Below, piece by piece: positions 8,151 through 16,683 of a DNA stretch of 64,000 nt. The position numbers were made by a program, and so were the translations under genes. Origin of the DNA: Streptomyces sp. NRRL F-5135 (lineage in GTDB: Bacteria > Actinomycetota > Actinomycetes > Streptomycetales > Streptomycetaceae). Each line of letters opens with the position of its first letter. Positions within the stretch are counted from its first letter, which is position 1. Below the pieces are notes generated by a model, which did not search any database, was not told where the DNA came from, and saw nothing but the letters and a program-made list of their open reading frames with translations. The stretch lies in contig NZ_JOHR01000006.1 of the NCBI RefSeq assembly GCF_000719775.1, positions 248,001 to 312,000 of the forward strand, in the 5' to 3' direction.

Positions 8151-9388
8151 GGCCGGCGGACGGAACTCCGGTGCGCGTGGGGGTGTTCGGCCTGCTCGGG
8201 TCCGGGAACCTCGGCAACGACGGGTCGCTCGAGGCCGTGCTCGGGTACCTCCGCGCCGAGCACCCGGGGGCGGTCGTGGACGCGCTGTGCGGCGGGCCCG
8301 AGGTCGTCACGGCACGGTACGGGATCCCCGCGACGCGGCTGCACTGGTACCGCGGGGAGTACCGGACCGCGTCGCGCGCGGGCTCGATCGCGGCGAAGGG
8401 GCTGGGCAAACTCGTCGACGCCGTCCGCACCGCCGCCTGGGTGCGCCGGCACGACGTGGTGATCGTGCCGGGCATGGGCGTCCTGGAGGCCACGCTGCCG
8501 CTGCGGCCGTGGGGCTTCCCGTACGCGCTGTTCCTGCTCTGCGCGAGCGGCCGGCTGCTGCGCACCCGGGTCGCGCTGGTCAGCGTCGGCGCGGCGGCGA
8601 TCGGCAGCCGGCCGACCCGGGCCCTGGTGCGCTGGTCGGCGCGGCTGGCCACCTACCGCTCGTACCGGGACACCCAATCCCGCGACGCGATGCGGGAGAT
8701 GGGCGTGGACACCGCGCGCGACGAGGTCTACCCGGACCTCGCGTTCGCCCTGCCGACGCCGCGGGCGGAATCGCCGCCGGGCCCCCCGGGCCCGCCGGGC
8801 CCGGTCTGTGTCGGCGTCATGGACTTCCACGGCGGCGACGACGACCGCGCCCGGGCCGGGGAGATCCACCGGCGCTACCTCGACGGGACGACCCGGTTCG
8901 TCCGCGCGCTGGCCGAGGACGGCAGACCGGTCCGGCTGCTCACCGGCGACGCGTGCGACGCCCCGGTGGTCGCCGCGATCCTCGACGCGGTGGGCTCGCC
9001 GCTGGTCACCGCCGCGGAGGCGGCCTCGCTGGCCGACCTGATGAAGGAGACGGCGGCCGCCGACACCGTGGTGGCGACCCGGTACCACAACCTGATCTGC
9101 GCGCTGAAGGCCGGCACCCCGACGCTCGCCCTCAGCTATGCGGCGAAGAGCGACGCGCTCATGGAGCGGATGGGCCTCGCCGCGTACTGCCACCCGGCGC
9201 GCGAGGTCGACGCCGACCGGCTGCTGGAGCAGTTCCGGGCGCTGGAGAGGCGCTCGGCGGAGCTGCGGCGGACCCTCACCGAGCGGAACCTGGCCGCCGC
9301 CAGGCGACTCGAGCACCAGTTCACCGCCCTGACCGCGGCGCTGTTCCCGGCGACCGACCACACCCACGCCTTGCGGGAGGCTCCATGA
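8147..9388 (+). CDS. Polysaccharide pyruvyl transferase family protein
   Basis: 413-residue CsaB/WcaK-type enzyme, which transfers a pyruvyl group from phosphoenolpyruvate to a glycan sugar as a ketal. Family features are the N-terminal GVFGLLGSGNLGNDGSLEA, VVIVPGMGVLE, and the C-terminal ATRYHNLICALKAGTPTLAL with the conserved His of the RxHxxI-like motif. ATGA overlaps on both sides. A Pro/Gly run (PPGPPGPPGPV) near residue 205 links the two halves. It predicts an acidic, pyruvylated product for this locus. Confidence 0.85.
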   Translation: MRPADGTPVRVGVFGLLGSGNLGNDGSLEAVLGYLRAEHPGAVVDALCGGPEVVTARYGIPATRLHWYRGEYRTASRAGSIAAKGLGKLVDAVRTAAWVRRHDVVIVPGMGVLEATLPLRPWGFPYALFLLCASGRLLRTRVALVSVGAAAIGSRPTRALVRWSARLATYRSYRDTQSRDAMREMGVDTARDEVYPDLAFALPTPRAESPPGPPGPPGPVCVGVMDFHGGDDDRARAGEIHRRYLDGTTRFVRALAEDGRPVRLLTGDACDAPVVAAILDAVGSPLVTAAEAASLADLMKETAAADTVVATRYHNLICALKAGTPTLALSYAAKSDALMERMGLAAYCHPAREVDADRLLEQFRALERRSAELRRTLTERNLAAARRLEHQFTALTAALFPATDHTHALREAP

Positions 9389-9951
9389 ACGCGCCCGGAA
9401 TGAGAGCGACCGAAGTCCCGGCCATCGCCGGCGCCTACCTGTTCGAGCCGACGCCGTACGCCGACGAACGCGGCTTCTTCTGCCGGACCTTCGACGCCGA
9501 CGTGGTCCGCTCGGTGGGCCTCGACCCGAGCGCCTTCGTCCAGGACAGCGTGTCCCGCTCGGCCCGGGGCGTGCTGCGCGGCCTGCACCTGCGCTCCGGC
9601 GACGGCGAGGCGAAGCTGGTGCGGTGCTCGTACGGGCGCGTCTTCGACGTCGTCGTGGACCTGCGGCCGGACTCGCCGACCTACCGCGAGCGGGCCTTCT
9701 TCGAGCTGTCCGGCGAGACGCAGGCGACCCTGTACATCCCGGCGGGGTGTGCCCACGGCTTCCAGGCGCTGACCGGAACCGCCGACACCTCGTACCGGAT
9801 CGACCGCCCGCACGACCCGGCGGAGGACGTGACGATCGCCTTCGACGATCCGGAGCTCGCCATTCCCTGGCCGCTGCCGGTCACATCGATGTCCCGGCGG
9901 GACCGGGAGGCGCCGAGCCTCGCCGATGCCCTGCCGCGGAAAGAGAGTTGA
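9385..9951 (+). CDS. dTDP-4-dehydrorhamnose 3,5-epimerase-like protein
   Basis: RmlC/RfbC cupin of 188 aa. Conserved elements are GAYLFEPTPYADERGFFCRTF, the substrate-binding FVQDSVSRSARGVLRGLH (catalytic His at its end), the VFDVVVDLR strand and YIPAGCAHGFQAL. It epimerises a 4-keto nucleotide sugar, or, in divergent members, only one carbon or a related sugar. No rmlA, rmlB or rmlD is present nearby, so the substrate may be the CDP-linked sugar started by RfbF. ATGA overlap upstream; 7 bp to the next GTG. Confidence 0.87.
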   Translation: MNAPGMRATEVPAIAGAYLFEPTPYADERGFFCRTFDADVVRSVGLDPSAFVQDSVSRSARGVLRGLHLRSGDGEAKLVRCSYGRVFDVVVDLRPDSPTYRERAFFELSGETQATLYIPAGCAHGFQALTGTADTSYRIDRPHDPAEDVTIAFDDPELAIPWPLPVTSMSRRDREAPSLADALPRKES

Positions 9952-9958
9952 GGTCGGC

Positions 9959-11332
9959 GTGGACACCGAAGACACCGGAGAGTTCCTCCTCCCCCGGTCG
10001 CGGATGGCGAACGAGCGGCTGCACGCCGTGATCCCCGGGGGCGCGCACACCTACGCCAAGGGCGACGACCAGTACCCCGAGAACCTGGCCCCGGTCATCA
10101 GCCACGGCCGCGGCGCCCACGTGTGGGACGTCGACGGCAACCGCTACATCGAGTACGGCTCCGGCCTGCGGTCGGTCAGCCTCGGTCACGCCCATCCGCG
10201 CGTGATCGAGGCGGTGCGGCGGGAACTCGACCGCGGCAGCAACTTCGTCCGGCCGTCCATCGTGGAGGCCGAGGCCGCGGAACGCTTCCTGGCCACGGTG
10301 CCGACCGCGGAGATGGTGAAGTTCGCGAAGAACGGCTCCGACGCCACCACCGCCGCGGTACGCCTCGCCCGCGCCGCCACCGGGCGCCCGCGGGTGGCCG
10401 TCTGCGCCGACCATCCGTTCTTCTCGGTCGACGACTGGTTCATCGGCACCACGCCGATGTCCGCCGGCGTTCCGGCGGCGACCAACGAGCTCACCGTGGC
10501 GTTCCCGTACGGGGACCTGGCCGCCACGGAGGAGTTGCTCTCCCGGCACCGGGACGAGATCGCCTGCCTGATCCTCGAACCGGCCACGCACACCGGGCCT
10601 CCCCCGGGCCGGCGACCGCGGCCGAGCACGCCAGACCCCACTCCCGGGTACCTGGCCGGCCTGCGCGAGCTGGCCGACCGGCACGGCTGCGTACTGATCT
10701 TCGATGAGATGATCACCGGATTCCGCTGGTCCGAGGCGGGCGCCCAGGGCCTGTACGGCGTCGTCCCCGACCTCTCCACGTTCGGCAAGGCGCTGGGCAA
10801 CGGGTTCGCCGTCTCGGCACTGGCCGGGCGCCGCGACCTGATGGAGCGCGGCGGCCTGCGTCACCCCGGCGACCGGGTGTTCCTGCTGTCCACCACGCAC
10901 GGTGCGGAAACGCACTCGCTGGCCGCCGCGATGGCCGTGCAGACCACCTACGTCGAGGAGGGCGTCACCGCGCGACTGCACGCCCTCGGCGAGCGGCTGG
11001 CCGCCGGTGTCCGCGACGCCGCGGCGAGCATGGGCGTCGGCGACCACGTCGTCGTCCGGGGCCGGGCCAGCAACCTGGTCTTCGCCACCCTCGACGAGAA
11101 CCGGCGGCCGTCGCAGCGGTACCGCACCCTGTTCCTGCGCCGGCTGCTCGCGGGCGGGGTGCTGGCCCCCTCGTTCGTGGTGAGCGGCGCGCTCGACGAC
11201 GCCGACATCGATCAGACCGTCGATGTGGTGGCCCAGGCATGTGCGGTGTACCGGAAGGCACTTGACGCGGCCGATCCCACCCCCTGGCTGGGCGGGCGAC
11301 CGGTGAAGCCGGTGTTCCGTCGCCTGGCGTGA
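9959..11332 (+). CDS. Class III aminotransferase, glutamate-1-semialdehyde 2,1-aminomutase-like
   Basis: PLP-dependent fold type I enzyme of about 457 aa. It shows RLHAVIPGGAHTYAKGDD, the family motif FAKNGSDATTAAVRLARA, FDEMITGFRW before the cofactor site, and the PLP lysine in STFGKALGNG. Homologues in glycan and antibiotic loci aminate sugars or make aminated side chains, and this one is unlikely to be the housekeeping HemL because it closes a polysaccharide operon. I chose GTG 9959, preceded by GAGG at 9950-9953; an ATG at 9926 would add 11 residues and overlap rfbC-like coding. Confidence 0.83.
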   Translation: MDTEDTGEFLLPRSRMANERLHAVIPGGAHTYAKGDDQYPENLAPVISHGRGAHVWDVDGNRYIEYGSGLRSVSLGHAHPRVIEAVRRELDRGSNFVRPSIVEAEAAERFLATVPTAEMVKFAKNGSDATTAAVRLARAATGRPRVAVCADHPFFSVDDWFIGTTPMSAGVPAATNELTVAFPYGDLAATEELLSRHRDEIACLILEPATHTGPPPGRRPRPSTPDPTPGYLAGLRELADRHGCVLIFDEMITGFRWSEAGAQGLYGVVPDLSTFGKALGNGFAVSALAGRRDLMERGGLRHPGDRVFLLSTTHGAETHSLAAAMAVQTTYVEEGVTARLHALGERLAAGVRDAAASMGVGDHVVVRGRASNLVFATLDENRRPSQRYRTLFLRRLLAGGVLAPSFVVSGALDDADIDQTVDVVAQACAVYRKALDAADPTPWLGGRPVKPVFRRLA

Positions 11333-11344
11333 CCTGACGTCCCG

Positions 11345-12163
11345 TCAGCGGCGCTCCGGCCGGCCGGCGCCCGCCGTCCGGTCGGCCGTCCGGTCCACCA
11401 GCCACGCGGTCGCCGGTAGCACCGCCAGCGCGGTGCACCAGCCGCCGAGGACGTCGGTCGGGTAGTGCGCGCCCAGGGTGACCTGCGCCCAGCCCATGGC
11501 GGCGCCGGCGGCCAGCGCCGCGGCGAGCACGAGCAGCGCGCCGGCCGTCCTGCCGAGGCCGAGCCGGCCGGCGGCGAGCAGTGCCCCCACGAGGGCGAGG
11601 GCGGTGAGGAAGGCGGTGTGCCCGCTCGGATAGGACAGGTTGCCGTCGCCGTGGATGGTACGACCCACCACCTGCTTGAGCAGCGTCGCCGCCCCCACGC
11701 TCACACCGGCACCGGCGACGACGAGCACCGCCGCGCGAGGCCGCCGAAGCACCAGGCAGCCCGTCACCGCGGCCACGACCAGCGTCGCCGCTCCCACGGG
11801 CTCCCCCAAGAAGTCCGTGGCCAGGGCGACGTCCCGCCACAGCGGGCCCGCACCGTCCACCGCGGCCCAGATCCGCGCGTCCATCGCGCCGGGCTCGCTG
11901 TCGTCGGCGTACCGGCCCCCGAGCACGACGACCACCGACGCGGCGACGACCGCGATCAGTCCGAGCCACACGCGCAGCGACGGGGGCAGCACCTCGGACG
12001 CCGACCGGCCGGTCACACGCCCATGGTGGCGGTCGAGCCGAACACCCCGCTCAGGAACGGGACGGAAATGAGCCCGCGCACCGTCGCGGACCGTCCGGCA
12101 GCGACGCACCTCGCCCTCCCATCGGGCCGACGCCAGGTCCAGGGCATCGAAAGCAGTCTCCAC
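11345..12163 (-). CDS. PAP2-family membrane phosphatase
   Basis: Phosphatidic-acid-phosphatase type 2 enzyme with six hydrophobic segments. All three catalytic blocks are present: KQVVGRTIHGDG, SYPSGHTAF and GAHYPTDVLGG. Likely dephosphorylates an undecaprenyl- or phosphatidyl-linked substrate outside the membrane. The GTG at 12163 adds an Arg-rich N-terminal tail of about 50 residues; GTG 12016 is an alternative start closer to the first helix. Convergent with the glycan operon, 12 bp apart; it could recycle the lipid carrier, but that link is only positional. Confidence 0.82.
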   Translation of the reverse strand: METAFDALDLASARWEGEVRRCRTVRDGARAHFRPVPERGVRLDRHHGRVTGRSASEVLPPSLRVWLGLIAVVAASVVVVLGGRYADDSEPGAMDARIWAAVDGAGPLWRDVALATDFLGEPVGAATLVVAAVTGCLVLRRPRAAVLVVAGAGVSVGAATLLKQVVGRTIHGDGNLSYPSGHTAFLTALALVGALLAAGRLGLGRTAGALLVLAAALAAGAAMGWAQVTLGAHYPTDVLGGWCTALAVLPATAWLVDRTADRTAGAGRPERR

Positions 12164-12279
12164 TCGCCACCTTAACCCGCCGGACTCAACCCGTCAGAGG
12201 GTTTCACGGTCCCTGCGCCATGAGCGTCGGCCGCGCCGGGAGCAGGCCGCCGTTCCCTTCACCGGTAGGGTGGTGCGTG

Positions 12280-13869
12280 TCAGCGGCAGGCCTCCGCGAT
12301 GTGCGGGGCGACGCGCACCGCGTTGGCCGCGATGGTCAGCGCGGGATTGAGTGCCGCGGAGGACGGAAAGAACGAACCGTCCACGATCCAGAGGTTGTCG
12401 ATGTCGTGCGCGCGGCAGTCGGGGGTCAGGACGCTGGCGGACGGGTCGTGGCCGGCCACGGCTGTGCCGCACATGTGTGAGTTGGTGGCGATGCCCATGC
12501 GCTCGGTGAAGACGAGCGGGTAGCCGGCCTTGCGTACGGCGCGGGTGACGCGGCGGACCAGCTCGGTGTGCGGGACGGTGTTGTTGGGCGTCCAGTCGAT
12601 GATCGTGCGCTCACCGTCGACGCGGACCCGGTTGGCCGGGTCGGGCAGGTCCTCCGTGGTCAGATAGATGTCCAGGCTGCGGTCGGTGAAGGCCTTCAGT
12701 GCCAGGGTGGGCGCCCAGGAGCGGGCTCCCTTGACGTGGGCGGCCTGGAGCTTGCCGAGCATCTGCAGGTTGCCCAGGGGGAATTCGTTGTCGGGGCCCG
12801 CGGTGTACCAGTCGTTGAGGCCGAGCGTCTTCTGCCAGCCGGTGCGGTTGCGGCGCAGCGGGTTCACGCCGATGAAGAAGGTGCTGTTGTGGACCATGTA
12901 GTTGCGGCCGAGGAGGTCGGAGGAGTTGGCCAGGCCGCGCGGGTGGTGGGTGTCGTCGGCCGAGCGCAGCAGCAGCGCGGCGCTGTTGACCGCTCCGCAG
13001 GAGAGCACGAACTGCTTGGCCTCGATGCGTACCGTGGTGCCGCGCACGTCCGCCTGCGCCGCGACGACCTGTGTGCCGTCAGCGCCGGTGATGAGGCGGG
13101 TGATGCGGGCTTCGGTGAGCAGACGGACATCCTTGGAGTCGAGGGCCGGGCGGAGCGCGCGGTTCTCGGCCTCGCTCTTGACGTCGTTGGGGCAGGGGGT
13201 GCCGTCGGAGGCGGTCGCCTGCATGCGCTGTGCCTGTGTGTCCAGGTTCATGCCGTTGGGCATGTGGAACGGGTTGAGGCCCTGGGCGCGCAGGGAGCGG
13301 GCGAAGCGTTCGACGGCGGGCTCGTGCGGCAGTGCGGGGTACGGGTAGTCGGTGGAGCGCGGCGGTTCGGTCGGGTCCTCGCCGGGGGTGCCGTGGACCT
13401 GGTAGAGCTCCTCGACGGTCGCGTAGTGCGGTTCCAGGTCTTCGTAGGTGAACGGCCAGGCGGGCGAGATGCCGTCGTAGTGCTGGGTCTGCTCGAAGTC
13501 GGTGGCGCGAAAGCGCGGCAGGCAGGCGCCGTAGAACTTGGTGTTGCCGCCGACCCAGTAGTAGACGCCGGGCTGGAAGGTGTCTCCGGTCCTGCCGTCG
13601 TACCAGGGTTCGGCCGTCTTGTAGCGGCCCTTGAGGAACATCTCCTCCGGGTCCGCGTTCTCCGCCTCGCGGGGCAGGAACCGGCCGCGCTCGACGACGA
13701 GTACGTCCAATCCGCTGTCCTTGAGGGCCCATGCCAAGGTGGCGCCGCCCATACCGGAGCCGACGACGACGACGTCGGCGGTGAGGGTCTCGCCTGTCGC
13801 GGTCTGGTCCACGACGGCGCCGGGACGCAGCGGGGCGTAGGGGACGACGGGGCTGTGATGCGTGTTCAT
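12280..13869 (-). CDS. GMC family oxidoreductase
   Basis: FAD-dependent alcohol/sugar oxidase or dehydrogenase, 529 aa. The dinucleotide-binding motif is VVVVGSGMGGATLAWAL near residue 35, with the second strand LVVERGRFLP. Further GMC features are YYWVGGNTKFYGACLPRF, SCGAVNSAALLLRSA and the C-terminal active-site and FAD block MCGTAVAGHDPSASVL followed by DGSFFPSSAALNPALTI. The first gene of the catabolic strand is upstream (ThuA), and this start overlaps the end of the ThiDP enzyme by 4 bp (ATGA). Probably oxidises a sugar or cyclitol. No signal peptide. Confidence 0.87.
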   Translation of the reverse strand: MNTHHSPVVPYAPLRPGAVVDQTATGETLTADVVVVGSGMGGATLAWALKDSGLDVLVVERGRFLPREAENADPEEMFLKGRYKTAEPWYDGRTGDTFQPGVYYWVGGNTKFYGACLPRFRATDFEQTQHYDGISPAWPFTYEDLEPHYATVEELYQVHGTPGEDPTEPPRSTDYPYPALPHEPAVERFARSLRAQGLNPFHMPNGMNLDTQAQRMQATASDGTPCPNDVKSEAENRALRPALDSKDVRLLTEARITRLITGADGTQVVAAQADVRGTTVRIEAKQFVLSCGAVNSAALLLRSADDTHHPRGLANSSDLLGRNYMVHNSTFFIGVNPLRRNRTGWQKTLGLNDWYTAGPDNEFPLGNLQMLGKLQAAHVKGARSWAPTLALKAFTDRSLDIYLTTEDLPDPANRVRVDGERTIIDWTPNNTVPHTELVRRVTRAVRKAGYPLVFTERMGIATNSHMCGTAVAGHDPSASVLTPDCRAHDIDNLWIVDGSFFPSSAALNPALTIAANAVRVAPHIAEACR

Positions 13870-15791
13870 GGTGGTCTGCCTCTTGGCGTGCGGGTGCAGG
13901 AGAGAGGAGGTGTGGCGGGGCCGGCCCGGCGGGGTGTCACCGGCCGGCCCCATACGGGTGCGCCTAGGGCGTGTTGCGAAAGTCCCGCCTGGCCGGCGAC
14001 GCCTGGCACGCACGCTCGCCGCGTTGTCGGAGTCGTCCAAGTACGTCCAGTACGAGGACGATTGTAGGCCGGGACCGGGAAGTCCCACCAGCCGGGCACC
14101 CAGGGACCGGCCGCGTCGCGGTCGGTGGGGATCTCGATGAGTACGGGCGCGTTGGCGGCGAACGCCTTGCGGTAGGTGTCCTCCAGGTCGGCGGGGTCGT
14201 CGACACGGTAGGACTCCAGGCCGAACGCGGTGCCGAGTGCCTTGTAGTCGGGGCTGTAGGGACGGCCGTCGGGGTGATTGAACTCGGTGCCGATGTGGCG
14301 GCTGGTCTGCTTGCGCTGGCCGCCGCGGATCGACATGAACCCGGCGTTGTTCTGCACGATGAACACCACGGGGATGTTGTGCGTGACGCAGATGCCGATC
14401 TCCTGGGCGGTCATCAGGAAGTCGCCGTCTCCCACGACGCAGGCCACCTGCCGCTCCGGTGCGGCGAGCTTGGCGCCGATGGCGGCGGGGATCGCCCAGC
14501 CCATGGAGGAGAAGCCGCCGGAGGTGAGGTGGGTGCGCGGCTCGTAGACCGGGAAGGTCTGCTTGACCGCGCCCTGGGTGTTGCCCGAGCCGGCCACGAT
14601 GATGCCGTCGCGCTCCATGACGTTGCGCAGGGCGCCCAGGGGCCGCTGCGAGGTGAACGGGAAGCGGTCGGAGTCGCGGCGGGAAGCGAGCTTTTCCTCC
14701 CACTCCCCCTTCAGTCCGGCCAGCTCCCCCAGGTATTCGGCACGGTCGGGCCCGGTGGCCGGCAGGGCGCCGGCGATGGCGGCGACGGTGGGCTTGGCGT
14801 CGGCGACGATGCCCACCTCGGCCGGGTAGTTCTTGCCGATCTCGTGCGGGTCGATGTCGATGTGGATCAGCTTGGCGGGCGGGATGGAGAAGGTGACGCC
14901 CTGCGCGTAGCTGGAGGAGGACCAGTCGGTGAAGCGGCAGCCGATCGAGATGATGACGTCGGCGAGCGAGGCGATCGAGTTGCCGACCGGGGTGCCGGTC
15001 TGCCCGACGCTGCCCGCGAACAGTTCGTGGTCCTCGGGGAAGGCGCTCTTGCCGTTCCAGGTGGTGACCACCGGAATCGACCACTTCTCCGCCAGCGCCA
15101 GGACCTCCTGGGCACTGTTGGAGGTGATGGCGCCGCCGCCCACCACGATGACGGGACGCTCGGCCGCCGCGAGGACCTCGGCCGCCCGCTCGACGGCGGT
15201 CGGGTCGGGCTGCGGAACGCCGACCGGGAGCCGCTGAGCGAGGTCGTGCAGTTCGACGTCGGCGGCCTCGGCCTGGACGTCCATGGGGATTTCGATGTGC
15301 GCCGGACCCGGGCGCCCGGTCAGCATGGAGCTGAACGCGCGGTGCATGATGAACGGCAGTTCCTCGACCCGGCCCGCCACCCAGTGCCGCTTCGAGACGG
15401 CCTCGGCCACCTTGGGGAAGTCGTTGTCGGTGTAGCGCTCCAGCTCCTGCAGGAGACCATGGCCGCGCATGTGGGTGGGCGGGCCGCCGGTGATGACGAG
15501 GACGCTGGTCGAGTCGCTGTAGGCGGTGGCCAGGCCGAGCACGGTGTTCGCCGCGCCCGCGCCGATCGACGTGGTCGCCGCCATCGGCTTGCCGGCCACC
15601 CGGTAGTAGCCGTCCGCGAGGTGCACCGCGCTCTGCTCGTGGAACACCTGGATGAAGGGGATCTCGGACCCCTCCTCCAGGAACGCGTCGGTGAAGGACC
15701 AGATCCCGTGGCCAGGGATGCCGGCGACGTACTCGACGCCGTTCTCCTTGAGCATGCGCGCGACGATCTGGCCGCCGGTGAGTTTGGTCAT
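13866..15791 (-). CDS. Thiamine-diphosphate-dependent enzyme, C-terminally extended
   Basis: 641-residue member of the acetolactate synthase-like ThiDP family. The N-terminal catalytic glutamate is in FHEQSAVHLADGYYR. The ThiDP/Mg site is VVGDGDFLMTAQEIG ending in VQNNAGF, and the central domain has VIVVGGGAITSNSA. The conserved body ends at VPGWWDFPVPAYNRP; after that about 65 Arg/Thr/Pro-rich residues come from an inserted repeat (13966-14065) and the former intergenic DNA. The lengthened frame happens to end in an ATGA overlap with the GMC gene. Family members lyse or ligate 2-keto compounds; with GMC and ThuA neighbours a sugar-derived ketone is likely. Confidence 0.85.
   Translation of the reverse strand: MTKLTGGQIVARMLKENGVEYVAGIPGHGIWSFTDAFLEEGSEIPFIQVFHEQSAVHLADGYYRVAGKPMAATTSIGAGAANTVLGLATAYSDSTSVLVITGGPPTHMRGHGLLQELERYTDNDFPKVAEAVSKRHWVAGRVEELPFIMHRAFSSMLTGRPGPAHIEIPMDVQAEAADVELHDLAQRLPVGVPQPDPTAVERAAEVLAAAERPVIVVGGGAITSNSAQEVLALAEKWSIPVVTTWNGKSAFPEDHELFAGSVGQTGTPVGNSIASLADVIISIGCRFTDWSSSSYAQGVTFSIPPAKLIHIDIDPHEIGKNYPAEVGIVADAKPTVAAIAGALPATGPDRAEYLGELAGLKGEWEEKLASRRDSDRFPFTSQRPLGALRNVMERDGIIVAGSGNTQGAVKQTFPVYEPRTHLTSGGFSSMGWAIPAAIGAKLAAPERQVACVVGDGDFLMTAQEIGICVTHNIPVVFIVQNNAGFMSIRGGQRKQTSRHIGTEFNHPDGRPYSPDYKALGTAFGLESYRVDDPADLEDTYRKAFAANAPVLIEIPTDRDAAGPWVPGWWDFPVPAYNRPRTGRTWTTPTTRRACVPGVAGQAGLSQHALGAPVWGRPVTPRRAGPATPPLSCTRTPRGRPP
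13966..14065. repeat. Candidate dispersed Streptomyces repeat at the 3' end of the ThiDP gene
   Basis: About 100 bp from GGGCGTGTTGCGAAAGTCCC (13976-13995 region) to CAGTACGAGGACGATTGT. It abruptly replaces the expected C-terminus of the ThiDP enzyme. I recognise a very similar block from intergenic positions in several Streptomyces genomes, but cannot search here. No transposase is encoded and clear terminal repeats are not visible. Confidence 0.45.
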
Positions 15792-15866
15792 GAGCTTTCC
15801 GTAACTTCCTCTGCTCGGCCCGTGCGGGGCCTGGGTGGTGCCGGATGAGGGGCGGAGGTGTGTCGG

Positions 15867-16532
15867 TCAGGTGCTGCGGCGGGCGGCGTAGGCCAGGCCC
15901 TGCTTGGTCAGCCGCCGGATGTTGGGGTCGGCCAGGTCGTCGGGGGTGTGGCCGATCGAGTGGTAGAAGACCCGGCCCTCGCCCCAGTCGCGCACCCAGG
16001 CCACCGGGCTGGTGTGCCCCTCGAGCCACGGCAGGTGCTCGCCGGTGAAGCGGGTCTCGGCCAGCACGTGATTGTTGGGGTTGACGTGCATGTAGTACTG
16101 CTCGGACGCCACCTTGAAGTCGCTGACGCCCGCGGTCACCGGGTGGCCCGTGTCGGTGATCGTGACGGTGTAGGGCTGCGGGTAGGCCTCGCCCGCGGGG
16201 TGCTCGATGAAATCGCCGCCGAGCAGGAAGTGGTACTTCAGGCTGGCCCGGAAAGCGGCGCCCGCCCCGTGCCAGGCCGCGACGCCGGTGCCCGCCGCGA
16301 CCGCGTCGAGGAGCCGCTGCTCCTGGGCATCGCTGAGGTCTTCCGTGGTCAGGGCATTGTTCCAGCCCAGGACGATCAGGTCGTAGCCGGTGAGGTCCGC
16401 GTCGAGGCGGAAGATGTCCTGCGTCTCCTCGACCGTGAAGTCAAGCTCCGCGAACAGTCCACGCGCCCAGTCGGCCATGGCATACGGGTGGTGACCCGGC
16501 CAGCCGCCGTACAGGTTAAGGACCTTGGTCAT
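15867..16532 (-). CDS. ThuA-domain protein
   Basis: 221-residue ThuA-like (class I glutamine-amidotransferase-fold) protein, a family tied to the use of trehalose and other sugars, without a settled reaction. It has LNLYGGWPGHHPYAM at the start, DLIVLGWNNALTTEDL, AAWHGAGAAFR and FYHSIGHTPDDLADPNIRR near the end, as in the family. RBS GGAG sits 7-10 bp before the ATG. First gene behind the LacI-type operator/promoter at 16560-16612, followed by the ThiDP and GMC genes on the same strand. Confidence 0.82.
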   Translation of the reverse strand: MTKVLNLYGGWPGHHPYAMADWARGLFAELDFTVEETQDIFRLDADLTGYDLIVLGWNNALTTEDLSDAQEQRLLDAVAAGTGVAAWHGAGAAFRASLKYHFLLGGDFIEHPAGEAYPQPYTVTITDTGHPVTAGVSDFKVASEQYYMHVNPNNHVLAETRFTGEHLPWLEGHTSPVAWVRDWGEGRVFYHSIGHTPDDLADPNIRRLTKQGLAYAARRST

Positions 16533-16559
16533 CTGTCACTCCAAGAAGCAGGACGTGCT

Positions 16560-16612
16560 GATACGGTTAACCAAGTGCTGATTAACCGTATCACCAAGCT
16601 TCGCGAGGTCAA
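16560..16612 (-). promoter_or_regulatory. Promoter with overlapping LacI-family operator
   Basis: A perfect 11-bp inverted repeat, GATACGGTTAA (16560-16570) and TTAACCGTATC (16582-16592), is separated by 11 bp. On the minus strand TTGACC (16607-16612) and TACGGT (16585-16590) form a -35/-10 pair 16 bp apart in front of the ThuA gene. The operator arm covers the -10 box. The divergent LacI gene starts 92 bp away, so it very likely represses this promoter and perhaps its own. Confidence 0.65.
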
Positions 16613-16683
16613 CGGGTCAGCTCGGGAAATGAGAAAATCGGGCCGTACGCGGCGGGCGGTTCGCCCGCCGCGCCGTCGAAGAG

